A stretch of 64,000 nucleotides of DNA from Nemertoderma westbladi. Its lineage: Eukaryota > Xenacoelomorpha > Nemertodermatida > Nemertodermatidae. The stretch is taken from positions 88,234 through 152,233 of the forward strand of contig JAUCBJ010000644.1 in the NCBI GenBank assembly GCA_032718475.1, read 5' to 3'. Positions 24,313 to 37,214 of this stretch are shown piece after piece (position 1 is the first letter of the stretch; each line of letters begins with the position of its first letter). The notes beneath the pieces are model-generated. The model ran no database searches, was not told the origin of the DNA, and saw only the letters and a list, made by a program, of their open reading frames with translations. The position numbers were made by a program, and so were the translations under genes.

Positions 24313-26160
24313 TCAAACTCCTCCTGTCCACCCAATCCATCTACCTCTGACATCCGCCGTCCACCAACTCCATCTACCTCCAACTCCTCCTGTCCACCCA
24401 CTCCATATACATCTGACATCCCCCGTCCACGCACTCCATCTACCTCTGACATCCCCCGTCCACCAACTCCATCTACCTCTGACATCCTCTGTCCACCCAC
24501 TCCATATACATCTGACATCCGCCGTCCACCAACTCCATCTACCTCCAACTCCTCCTGTCCACCCAATCCATCTACCTCTGACATCCCCCGTCCACCCACT
24601 CCATCTACCTCTGACATCCCCCGTCCACCAACTCCATCTACCTCCAACTCCTCCTGTCCACCCACTCCATATACATCTGACATCCCCCGTCCACGCACTC
24701 CATCTACCTCTGACATCCCCCGGCCACCAACTCCATCTACCTCCAACTCCTCTGTCCACCCACTCCATCTACCTCCGACATCCCCTGTCCACGCACTCCA
24801 TCTACCTCTGACATCCCCCGTCCACCAACTCCATCTACCTCAAAGTCCTCCTGTCCACCCAATCCATCTACCTCTGACATCCCCCGTCCACCAACTCCAT
24901 CTACCTCCAAGTCCTCGTGTCCACCCACTCCATATACATCTGACATCCCCCGTCCACGCACTCCATCTACCTCTGACATCCCCCGTCCACCAACTCCATC
25001 TACCTCAAAGTCCTCCTGTCCACCCAATCCATCTACCTCTGACATCCCCCGTCCACCAACTCCATCTACCTCCAAGTCCTCCTGTCCACCCACTCCATAT
25101 ACATCTGACATCCCCCGTCCACCCACTCCATCTACCTCCAACTCCTCCTGTCCACCCACTCCATATACATCTGACATCCCCCGTCCACGCACTCCATCTA
25201 CCTCTGACATCCCCCGTCCACCAACTCCATCTACCTCCAAGTCCTCCTGTCCACCCACTCCATATACATCTGACATCCGCCGTCCACCAACTCCATCTAC
25301 CTCCAACTCCTCCTGTCCACCCACTCCATATACATCTGACATCCCCCGTCCACGCACTCCATCTACCTCTGACATCCCCCGGCCACCAACTCCATCTACC
25401 TCAAACTCCTCCTGTCCACCCAATCCATCTACCTCTGACATCCGCCGTCCACCAACTCCATCTACCTCCAACTCCTCCTGTCCACCCACTCCATATACAT
25501 CTGACATCCCCCGTCCACGCACTCCATCTACCTCTGACATCCCCCGTCCACCAACTCCATCTACCTCTGACATCCTCTGTCCACCCACTCCATATACATC
25601 TGACATCCGCCGTCCACCAACTCCATCTACCTCCAACTCCTCCTGTCCACCCAATCCATCTACCTCTGACATCCCCCGTCCACCCACTCCATCTACCTCT
25701 GACATCCCCCGTCCACCAACTCCATCTACCTCCAACTCCTCCTGTCCACCCACTCCATATACATCTGACATCCCCCGTCCACGCACTCCATCTACCTCTG
25801 ACATCCCCCGGCCACCAACTCCATCTACCTCCAACTCCTCTGTCCACCCACTCCATCTACCTCCGACATCCCCCATCCACCAACTCCATCTACCTCCAAC
25901 TCCTCCTGTCCACCCACTCCATATACATCTGACATCCCCCGTCCACGCACTCCATCTACCTCTGACATCCCCCGTCCACCAACTCCATCTACCTCAAAGT
26001 CCTCCTGTCCACCCAATCCATCTACCTCTGACATCCCCCGTCCACCCACTCCATCTACCTCCAACTCCTCCTGTCCACCCACTCCATATACATCTGACAT
26101 CCCCCGTCCACCAACTCCATCTACCTCCAACTCCTCCTGCCCACCCACTCCATATACATC
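24313..26160. repeat. Higher-order block A of the minisatellite, copy 1
   Basis: This block recurs with nearly the same order of monomer variants 3,329 bp downstream at about 27642-29490. Inside it a shorter block repeats at a 1,088-bp offset (24313-24768 against 25401-25856), and the same inner repeat occurs in the second copy (27642-28097 against 28730-29185). Both copies share the same one-base loss that turns CTCCTCCTGTCC into CTCCTCTGTCC, which shows common descent rather than independent monomer expansion. Confidence 0.8.
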
Positions 26161-27641
26161 TGACATCCCCGTCCACGCACTCCATCTACCTCTGACATCC
26201 CCCGTCCACCAACTCCATCTACCTTCAACTCCTCCTGCCCACCCATTCCATCTACCTCCAACATCCCTTGTCCACCAACTCCATCTACCTCCAACTCCTC
26301 CTGCCCACCAATTCCATCTACCTCTGACATCCCCCGTCCACCAACTCCATCTACCTCCAAGTCCTCCTGTCCACCCAATCCATATACATCTGACATCCCC
26401 CGGCCACCAACTCCATCTACCTCTGACATCCCCCGTCCATCCACTCCATCTACTTCTGACATCCCCATTCCACCAACTCCATCTACCTTCAAGTCCTCCT
26501 GTCCACCCACTCCATATACATCTGACATCCCCCGGCCACCAACTCTATCTACCTCTGACATCCCCCGTCCATCCACTCCATCTACTTCTGACATCCCCAT
26601 TCCACCAACTCCATCTACCTTCAAGTCCTCCTGTCCACCCACTCCATATACATCTGACATCCCCTGTCCACCAACTCCATCTACCTCCAACTCCTCCTGT
26701 CCACCCAATCCGTCTACCTCCAACATCCCCCGTCCACCCACTCCATATACATCTGACATCCCCCGGCCACCAACTCTATCTACCTCTGACATCCCCGTCC
26801 ATCCACTCCATCTACTTCTGACATCCCCATTCCACCAACTCCATCTACCTCCAACTCCTCCTGTCCACCCAATCCGTCTACCTCTGACATCCCCTGTCCA
26901 CCAACTCCATCTACCTCCAAGTCCTCCTGTCCACCCAATCCGTCTACCTCCAACATCCCCCGTCCACCCACTCCATATACATCTGACATCCGCCGTCCAC
27001 CCACTCCATATATTTCTGACATCCCCATTCCACCAACTCCATCTACCTCCAACTCCTCCTATCCTCCCAATCCGTCTACCTCTGACATCCCCCGTCCACC
27101 AACTCCATCTACCTTCAAGTCCTCCTGTCCACCCACTCCATATACATCTGACATCCCCCGTCCACCAACTCCATCTACCTCCAAGTCCTCCTGTCCACCC
27201 ACTCCATATACATCTGACATCCCCCGTCCACCCACTCCATCTACTTCTGACATCCCCATTCCACCAACTCCATCTACCTCCAACTCCTCCTGTCCACCCA
27301 ATCCGTCTACCTCTGACATCCCCCGTCCACCAACTCCATCTACCTCCAAGTCCTCCTGTCCACCCACTCCATATACATCTGACATCCCCCGTCCACCAAC
27401 TCCATCTACCTCCAAGTCCTCCTGTCCACCCACTCCATATACATCTGACATCCCCCGTCCACCAACTCTATCTACCTCTGACATCCCCTGTCCACGCACT
27501 CCATCTACCTCTGACATCCTCCGTCCACCAACTCCATCTACCTCCAACTCCTCCTGTCCACCCACTCCATATACATCTGACATCCCCCGTCCACGCACTC
27601 CATCTACCTCTGACATCCCCCGGCCACCAACTCCATCTACC

Positions 27642-29490
27642 TCAAACTCCTCCTGTCCACCCAATCCATCTACCTCTGACATCCGCCGTCCACCAACTCC
27701 ATCTACCTCCAACTCCTCCTGTCCACCCACTCCATATACATCTGACATCCCCCGTCCACGCACTCCATCTACCTCTGACATCCCCCGTCCACCAACTCCA
27801 TCTACCTCTGACATCCTCTGTCCACCCACTCCATATACATCTGACATCCGCCGTCCACCAACTCCATCTACCTCCAACTCCTCCTGTCCACCCAATCCAT
27901 CTACCTCTGACATCCCCCGTCCACCCACTCCATCTACCTCTGACATCCCCCGTCCACCAACTCCATCTACCTCCAACTCCTCCTGTCCACCCACTCCATA
28001 TACATCTTACATCCCCCGTCCACGCACTCCATCTACCTCTGACATCCCCCGGCCACCAACTCCATCTACCTCCAACTCCTCTGTCCACCCACTCCATCTA
28101 CCTCCGACATCCCCTGTCCACGCACTCCATCTACCTCTGACATCCCCCGTCCACCAACTCCATCTACCTCAAAGTCCTCCTGTCCACCCAATCCATCTAC
28201 CTCTGACATCCCCCGTCCACCAACTCCATCTACCTCCAAGTCCTCGTGTCCACCCACTCCATATACATCTGACATCCCCCGTCCACGCACTCCATCTACC
28301 TCTGACATCCCCCGTCCACCAACTCCATCTACCTCAAAGTCCTCCTGTCCACCCAATCCATCTACCTCTGACATCCCCCGTCCACCAACTCCATCTACCT
28401 CCAAGTCCTCCTGTCCACCCACTCCATATACATCTGACATCCCCCGTCCACCCACTCCATCTACCTCCAACTCCTCCTGTCCACCCACTCCATATACATC
28501 TGACATCCCCCGTCCACGCACTCCATCTACCTCTGACATCCCCCGTCCACCAACTCCATCTAACTCCAAGTCCTCCTGTCCACCCACTCCATATACATCT
28601 GACATCCGCCGTCCACCAACTCCATCTACCTCCAACTCCTCCTGTCCACCCACTCCATATACATCTGACATCCCCCGTCCACGCACTCCATCTACCTCTG
28701 ACATCCCCCGGCCACCAACTCCATCTACCTCAAACTCCTCCTGTCCACCCAATCCATCTACCTCTGACATCCGCCGTCCACCAACTCCATCTACCTCCAA
28801 CTCCTCCTGTCCACCCACTCCATATACATCTGACATCCCCCGTCCACGCACTCCATCTACCTCTGACATCCCCCGTCCACCAACTCCATCTACCTCTGAC
28901 ATCCTCTGTCCACCCACTCCATATACATCTGACATCCGCCGTCCACCAACTCCATCTACCTCCAACTCCTCCTGTCCACCCAATCCATCTACCTCTGACA
29001 TCCCCCGTCCACCCACTCCATCTACCTCTGACATCCCCCGTCCACCAACTCCATCTACCTCCAACTCCTCCTGTCCACCCACTCCATATACATCTGACAA
29101 CCCCCGTCCACGCACTCCATCTACCTCTGACATCCCCCGGCCACCAACTCCATCTACCTCCAACTCCTCTGTCCACCCACTCCATCTACCTCCGACATCC
29201 CCCATCCACCAACTCCATCTACCTCCAACTCCTCCTGTCCACCCACTCCATATACATCTGACATCCCCCGTCCACGCACTCCATCTACCTCTGACATCCC
29301 CCGTCCACCAACTCCATCTACCTCAAAGTCCTCCTGTCCACCCAATCCATCTACCTCTGACATCCCCCGTCCACCCACTCCATCTACCTCCAACTCCTCC
29401 TGTCCACCCACTCCATATACATCTGACATCCCCCGTCCACCAACTCCATCTACCTCCAACTCCTCCTGCCCACCCACTCCATATACATCT
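27642..29490. repeat. Higher-order block A of the minisatellite, copy 2
   Basis: Second copy of the block at 24313-26160, offset by 3,329 bp, with the same 1,088-bp internal repeat. Only scattered substitutions separate the copies, for example CATCTTACATC near 28004 and TGACAACCCCC near 29096. Confidence 0.8.
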
Positions 29491-31260
29491 GACATCCCCC
29501 GTCCACGCACTCCATCTACCTCTGACATCCCCCGTCCACCAACTCCATCTACCTTCAACTCCTCCTGCCCACCCAATCCATCTACCTCTGACATCCCCCG
29601 TCCACCCACTCCATCTACCTCTGACATCCCCCGTCCACCAACTCCATCTACCTCCAACTCCTCCTGTCCACCCACTCCATATACATCTGACATCCCCCGT
29701 CCACGCACTCCATCTACCTCTGACATCCCCCGTCCACCAACTCCATCTACCTCCAACTCCTCTGTCCACCCACTCCATCTACCTCCGACATCCCCTGTCC
29801 ACCACTCCATCTACCTCTGACATCCCCCGTCCACCAACTCCATCTACCTCAAAGTCCTCCTGTCCACCCAATCCATCTACCTCTGACATCCCCCGTCCAC
29901 CAACTCCATCTACCTCCAAGTCCTCGTGTCCACCCACTCCATATACATCTGACATCCCCCGTCCACGCACTCCATCTACCTCTGACATCCCCCGTCCACC
30001 AACTCCATCTACCTCAAAGTCCTCCTGTCCACCCAATCCATCTACCTCTGACATCCCCCGTCCACCAACTCCATCTACCTCCAAGTCCTCCTGTCCACCC
30101 ACTCCATATACATCTGACATCCCCCGTCCACCCACTCCATCTACCTCCAACTCCTCCTGTCCACCCACTCCATATACATCTGACATCCCCCGTCCACGCA
30201 CTCCATCTACCTCTGACATCCCCCGTCCACCAACTCCATCTACCTCCAAGTCCTCCTGTCCACCCACTCCATATACATCTGACATCCGCCGTCCACCAAC
30301 TCCATCTACCTCCAACTCCTCCTGTCCACCCACTCCATATACATCTGACATCCCCCGTCCACGCACTCCATCTACCTCTGACATCCCCCGGCCACCAACT
30401 CCATCTACCTCCAACTCCTCCTGTCCACCCACTCCATCTACCTCTGACATCCCCCGTCCACCAACTCCATCTACCTCCAACTCCTCCTGTCCACCCACTC
30501 CATATACATCTGACATCCCCCGTCCACGCACTCCATCTACCTCTGACATCCCCCGTCCACCAACTCCATCTACCTCTGACATCCTCTGTCCACCCACTCC
30601 ATATACATCTGACATCCGCCGTCCACCAACTCCATCTACCTCCAACTCCTCCTGTCCACCCAATCCATCTACCTTTGACATCCCCCGTCCACCCACTCCA
30701 TCTACCTCTGACATCCCCCGTCCACCAACTCCATCTACCTCCAACTCCTCCTGTCCACCCACTCCATATACATCTGACATCCCCCGTCCACGCACTCCAT
30801 CTACCTCTGACATCCCCCGGCCACCAACTCCATCTACCTCCAACTCCTCCTGTCCACCCACTCCATCTACCTCTGACATCCCCCATCCACCAACTCCATC
30901 TACCTCCAACTCCTCCTGTCCACCCACTCCATATACATCTGACATCCCCCGTCCACGCACTCCATCTACCTCTGACATCCCCCGTCCACCAACTCCATCT
31001 ACCTCAAAGTCCTCCTGTCCACCCAATCCATCTACCTCTGACATCCCCCGTCCACCCACTCCATCTACCTCCAACTCCTCCTGTCCACCCACTCCATATA
31101 CATCTGACATCCCCCGTCCACCAACTCCATCTACCTCCAACTCCTCCTGCCCACCCACTCCATATACATCTGACATCCCCCGTCCACGCACTCCATCTAC
31201 CTCTGACATCCCCCGTCCACCAACTCCATCTACCTTCAACTCCTCCTGCCCACCCATTCC

Positions 31261-32290
31261 ATCTACCTCCAACATCCCCCGTCCACGCACTCCATCTACC
31301 TCTGACATCCCCCGTCCACCAACTCCATCTACCTCAAAGTCCTCCTGTCCACCCAATCCATCTACCTCTGACATCCCCCGTCCACCCACTCCATCTACCT
31401 CCAACTCCTCCTGTCCACCCACTCCATATACATCTGACATCCCCCGTCCACCAACTCCATCTACCTCCAACTCCTCCTGCCCACCCACTCCATATACATC
31501 TGACATCCCCCGTCCACGCACTCCATCTACCTCTGACATCCCCCGTCCACCAACTCCATCTACCTTCAACTCCTCCTGCCCACCCATTCCATCTACCTCC
31601 AACATCCCCCGTCCACGCACTCCATCTACCTCTGACATCCCCCGTCCACCAACTCCATCTACCTCAAAGTCCTCCTGTCCACCCAATCCATCTACCTCTG
31701 ACATCCCCCGTCCACCCACTCCATCTACCTCCAACTCCTCCTGTCCACCCACTCCATATACATCTGACATCCCCCGTCCACCAACTCCATCTACCTCCAA
31801 CTCCTCCTGCCCACCCACTCCATATACATCTGACATCCCCCGTCCACGCACTCCATCTACCTCTGACATCCCCCGTCCACCAACTCCATCTACCTTCAAC
31901 TCCTCCTGCCCACCCATTCCATCTACCTCCAACATCCCCCGTCCACGCACTCCATCTACCTCTGACATCCCCCGTCCACCAACTCCATCTACCTCAAAGT
32001 CCTCCTGTCCACCCAATCCATCTACCTCTGACATCCCCCGTCCACCCACTCCATCTACCTCCAACTCCTCCTGTCCACCCACTCCATATACATCTGACAT
32101 CCCCCGTCCACCAACTCCATCTACCTCCAACTCCTCCTGCCCACCCACTCCATATACATCTGACATCCCCCGTCCACGCACTCCATCTACCTCTGACATC
32201 CCCCGTCCACCAACTCCATCTACCTCCAACTCCTCCTGCCCACCCATTCCATCTACCTCCAACATCCCCCGTCCACGCACTCCATCTACC
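31261..32290. repeat. 330-bp higher-order repeat (10 monomers)
   Basis: The marker ATCTACCTCCAACATCCCCC followed by GTCCACGCAC recurs at 31261, 31591, 31921 and 32251, exactly 330 bp apart. The ten intervening 33-bp monomers keep the same variant order, so the repeating unit here is a 10-mer. The last copy differs slightly (CTCCAACTC in place of CTTCAACTC). Related but less regular spacing continues at 35860-36640. Confidence 0.85.
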
Positions 32291-35200
32291 TCCAACTCCT
32301 CCTGTCCACCCACTCCATATACATCTGACATCCCCCGTCCACCAACTCCATCTACCTCCAACTCCTCCTGCCCACCCACTCCATATACATCTGACATCCC
32401 CCGTCCACGCACTCCATCTACCTCTGACATCCCCCGTCCACCAACTCCATCTACCTCAAAGTCCTCCTGTCCACCCAATCCATCTACCTCTGACATCCCC
32501 CGTCCACCCACTCCATCTACCTCCAACTCCTCCTGTCCACCCACTCCATATACATCTGACATCCCCCGTCCACCAACTCCATCTACCTCCAACTCCTCCT
32601 GCCCACCCACTCCATATACATCTGACATCCCCCGTCCACGCACTCCATCTACCTCTGACATCCCCCGTCCACCAACTCCATCTACCTCAAACTCCTCCTG
32701 CCCACCCATTCCATCTACCTCCAACTCCTCCTGCCCACCCATTCCATCTACCTCCTACATCCCTTGTCCACCAACTCCATCTACCTCCAACATCCTTTGT
32801 CTATCTACTCCATCTATCTCCAACATCCCATGTCCACCCACTCCTTCTATCTCCGCCGACATTACCAGTCCACCCACTCCATCTATCTACCTCCAACATC
32901 CCCCGTCCACCCAATCCATCTACCTCCAACACCTCCTTCCCACCCATTCCATCTACCTCCTACATCCCTTGTCCACCAACTCCATCTACCTCCAATATCC
33001 CTTGTCCACCCAATCCATCTACCTCTGACATCCCCTCTCACCAATTCCATCTACCTCTGACATCCCCCGTCCACCAACTCCATCTACCTCCAAGTCCTCC
33101 TGTCCACCCAATCCATATACATCTGACATCCCCCGGCCACCAACTCCATCTACCTCTGACATCCCCCGTCCATCCACTCCATCTACTTCTGACATCCCCA
33201 TTCCACCAACTCCATCTACCTTCAAGTCCTCCTGTCCACCCACTCCATATACATCTGACATCCCCCGGCCACCAACTCTATCTACCTCTGACATCCCCCG
33301 TCCATCCACTCCATCTACTTCTGACATCCCCATTCCACCAACTCCATCTACCTTCAAGTCCTCCTGTCCACCCACTCCATATACATCTGACATCCCCTGT
33401 CCACCAACTCCATCTACCTCCAACTCCTCCTGTCCACCCAATCCGTCTACCTCCAACATCCCCCGTCCACCCACTCCATATACATCTGACATCCCCCGGC
33501 CACCAACTCTATCTACCTCTGACATCCCCCGTCCATCCACTCCATCTACTTCTGACATCCCCATTCCACCAACTCCATCTACCTCCAACTCCTCCTGTCC
33601 ACCCAATCCGTCTACCTCTGACATCCCCTGTCCACCAACTCCATCTACCTCCAAGTCCTCCTGTCCACCCAATCCGTCTACCTCCAACATCCCCCGTCCA
33701 CCCACTCCATATACATCTGACATCCGCCGTCCACCCACTCCATATATTTCTGACATCCCCATTCCACCAACTCCCACCTCCCTCCTCCTATCCTCCCAAT
33801 CCGTCTACCTCTGACATCCCCCGTCCACCAACTCCATCTACCTTCAAGTCCTCCTGTCCACCCACTCCATATACATCTGACATCCCCCGTCCACCAACTC
33901 CATCTACCTCCAAGTCCTCCTGTCCATATACATCTGACATCCCCCGTCCACCCACTCCATCTACTTCTGACATCCCCATTCCACCAACTCCATCTACCTC
34001 CAACTCCTCCTGTCCACCCAATCCGTCTACCTCTGACATCCCCCGTCCACCAACTCCATCTACCTCCAAGTCCTCCTGTCCACCCACTCCATATACATCT
34101 GACATCCCCCGTCCACCAACTCCATCTACCTCCAAGTCCTCCTGTCCACCCACTCCATATACATCTGACATCCCCCGTCCACCAACTCTATCTACCTCTG
34201 ACATCCCCTGTCCACGCACTCCATCTACCTCTGACATCCTCCGTCCACCAACTCCATCTACCTCCAACTCCTCCTGTCCACCCACTCCATATACATCTGA
34301 CATCCCCCGTCCACGCACTCCATCTACCTCCAACTCCTCCTGCCCACCCATTCCATCTACCTCCAACATCCCTTGTCCACCAACTCCATCTACCTCCAAC
34401 ATCCCTTGTCTATCTACTCCATCTACCTCCAACATCCCATGTCCACCCACTCCTTCTATCTCCGCCGACATTACCAGTCCACCCACTCCATCTATCTACC
34501 TCCAACATCCCCCGTCCACCCAATCCATCTACCTCCAACACCTCCTTCCCACCCATTCCATCTACCTCCTACATCCCTTGTCCACCAACTCCATCTACCT
34601 CCAATATCCCTTGTCCACCCAATCCATCTACCTCTGACATCCCCTCTCACCAATTCCATCTACCTCTGACATCCGCCGTCCACCCACTCCATCTACCACC
34701 AACTCCTCCTGTCCACCCAATCCATCTACCTCCATCTCCTCCTGTCCACCCAATCCATCTACCTCTGACATCCCAAGTCCACCCACTCCATCTACCTCCA
34801 ACATCCCCCGTCCACCCACTCCATATACATCTGACATCCCCCGTCCACGCACTCCATCTACCTCTGACATCCCCCGGCCACCAACTCCATCTACCTTCAA
34901 GTCCTCCTGTCCACCCACTCCATATACATCTGACATCCCCCGGCCACCAACTCTTTCTACCTCTGACTGCTTGGTTCCCCCAAGCTTGACACTAGAACAA
35001 AATCGCCTCCGCTTTGCAGGACATTGCTTTCGCCGTGAGGACCAGCCATTGCATAATCTTGTACTTTGGCAGCCCCATGGAGTGTATAAGCATGGTGGAC
35101 AGCCCATGACTTTCTTGAGACGCATCTTAGAGGACACTGGCCTTAAAGATGCGGATGATCTAGCAAATGTCATGGGTGATAGGGAGTTGTGGCGGTGCAA

Positions 35201-35750
35201 TTTTGTTGACAAGCCGGCACAGCATTCTTAAAAATGCAGCTGCAATGCAGCATGCCGATCCTAGTAGTAGTAGTAGTAGAAATCCCCCGTCCACCCACTC
35301 CATCTACCTCTGACATTCCCCGTCCACCAACTCCATCTACCTCCAACTCCTCCTGTCCACCCACTCCATCTACCTCTGACATCCCCCGTCCACCAACTCC
35401 ATCTACCTCCAACTCCTCCTGTCCACCCACTCCATATACATCTGACATCCCCCGTCCACCAACTCTATCTACCTCTGACATCCTCCTGTCCACCAACTCT
35501 ATCTCCTCTGACATTCCCCGTCCACCAACTCCATCTACCTCCAACTCCTCCTGTCCACCCACTCCATCTACCTCTGACATCCCCCGTCCACCAACTCCAT
35601 CTACCTCCAAGTCCTCCTGTCCACCCACTCCATATACATCTGACATCCCCCGTCCACCCACTCCATCTACCTCCAACTCCTCCTGTCCACCCACTCCATA
35701 TACATCTGACATCCCCCGTCCACCAACTCCATCTACCTCCAACTCCTCCT
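32250..35750. repeat. Large duplicated block B of the minisatellite, copy 1
   Basis: About 3.5 kb, including a LINE 3' fragment, is repeated at about 37215-40720 with an offset of 4,963-4,968 bp. The offset changes by five bases because of a small indel near 33775, where copy 1 reads CTCCCACCTCCCTCC. Parts of this block also match 26200-27600 in variant order, so it descends from an older internal duplication. Confidence 0.85.
34971..35279 (+). mobile_element. LINE 3' fragment in the minisatellite, copy 1
   Basis: A 309-bp piece matching the 3' end of the LINE at 12227-15184, here in plus orientation. It starts at TTGGTTCCCCC and encodes the last 86 or so codons of the ORF (RFAGHCFRRED, HGGQPMTFLRRI, DKPAQHS, stop at 35229-35231). 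It then runs through the GCATGCCGATCC 3' end into a (TAG)n tail. A few amino-acid changes distinguish it from the satellite copy (for example QPLHN for QPVHN, VYKHGG for VNKHGG). It splits a monomer cleanly between CTCTGAC and ATCCCCC, with no obvious target-site duplication. Confidence 0.95.
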
Positions 35751-37214
35751 GCCCACCCACTCCATATACATCTGACATCCCCCGTCCACGCACTCCATCT
35801 ACCTCTGACATCCCCCGTCCACCAACTCCATCTACCTCCAACTCCTCCTGCCCACCCATTCCATCTACCTCCAACATCCCCCGTCCACGCACTCCATCTA
35901 CCTCCAACTCCTCCTGTCCACCCACTCCATATACATCTGACATCCCCCGTCCACCAACTCCATCTACCTCCAACTCCTCCTGCCCACCCACTCCATATAC
36001 ATCTGACATCCCCCGTCCACGCACTCCATCTACCTCTGACATCCCCCGTCCACCAACTCCATCTACCTTCAACTCCTCCTGCCCACCCATTCCATCTACC
36101 TCCAACATCCCCCGTCCACGCACTCCATCTACCTCTGACATCCCCCGTCCACCAACTCCATCTACCTCAAAGTCCTCCTGTCCACCCAATCCATCTACCT
36201 CTGACATCCCCCGTCCACCCACTCCATCTACCTCCAACTCCTCCTGTCCACCCACTCCATATACATCTGACATCCCCCGTCCACCAACTCCATCTACCTC
36301 CAACTCCTCCTGCCCACCCACTCCATATACATCTGACATCCCCCGTCCACGCACTCCATCTACCTCTGACATCCCCCGTCCACCAACTCCATCTACCTCC
36401 AACTCCTCCTGCCCACCCATTCCATCTACCTCCAACATCCCCCGTCCACGCACTCCATCTACCTCCAACTCCTCCTGTCCACCCACTCCATATACATCTG
36501 ACATCCCCCGTCCACCAACTCCATCTACCTCCAACTCCTCCTGCCCACCCACTCCATATACATCTGACATCCCCCGTCCACGCACTCCATCTACCTCTGA
36601 CATCCCCCGTCCACCAACTCCATCTACCTCAAAGTCCTCCTGTCCACCCAATCCATCTACCTCTGACATCCCCCGTCCACCCACTCCATCTACCTCCAAC
36701 TCCTCCTGTCCACCCACTCCATATACATCTGACATCCCCCGTCCACCAACTCCATCTACCTCCAACTCCTCCTGCCCACCCACTCCATATACATCTGACA
36801 TCCCCCGTCCACGCACTCCATCTACCTCTGACATCCCCCGTCCACCAACTCCATCTACCTCAAACTCCTCCTGCCCACCCATTCCATCTACCTCCAACTC
36901 CTCCTGCCCACCCATTCCATCTACCTCCTACATCCCTTGTCCACCAACTCCATCTACCTCCAATATCCCTTGTCCACCCAATCCATCTACCTCTGACATC
37001 CCCTCTCACCAATTCCATCTACCTCTGACATCCCCCGTCCACCAACTCCATCTACCTCAAACTCCTCCTGCCCACCCATTCCATCTACCTCCAACTCCTC
37101 CTGCCCACCCATTCCATCTACCTCCTACATCCCTTGTCCACCAACTCCATCTACCTCCAATATCCCTTGTCCACCCAATCCATCTACCTCTGACATCCCC
37201 TCTCACCCATTCCA

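Noticed and set aside
29779-32742. 987-codon minus-strand frame of MSEVDGVGGRG-type repeats as a structural protein gene
   Set aside because: It lies wholly in the 33-bp minisatellite, equally long frames exist on the opposite strand, and single-base indels elsewhere in the array break the same frame.
30675-34637. 1,320-codon plus-strand His/Pro/Leu-rich frame as a gene
   Set aside because: It is the complementary reading of the same minisatellite, with no unique flanking domain, start context or splice structure.
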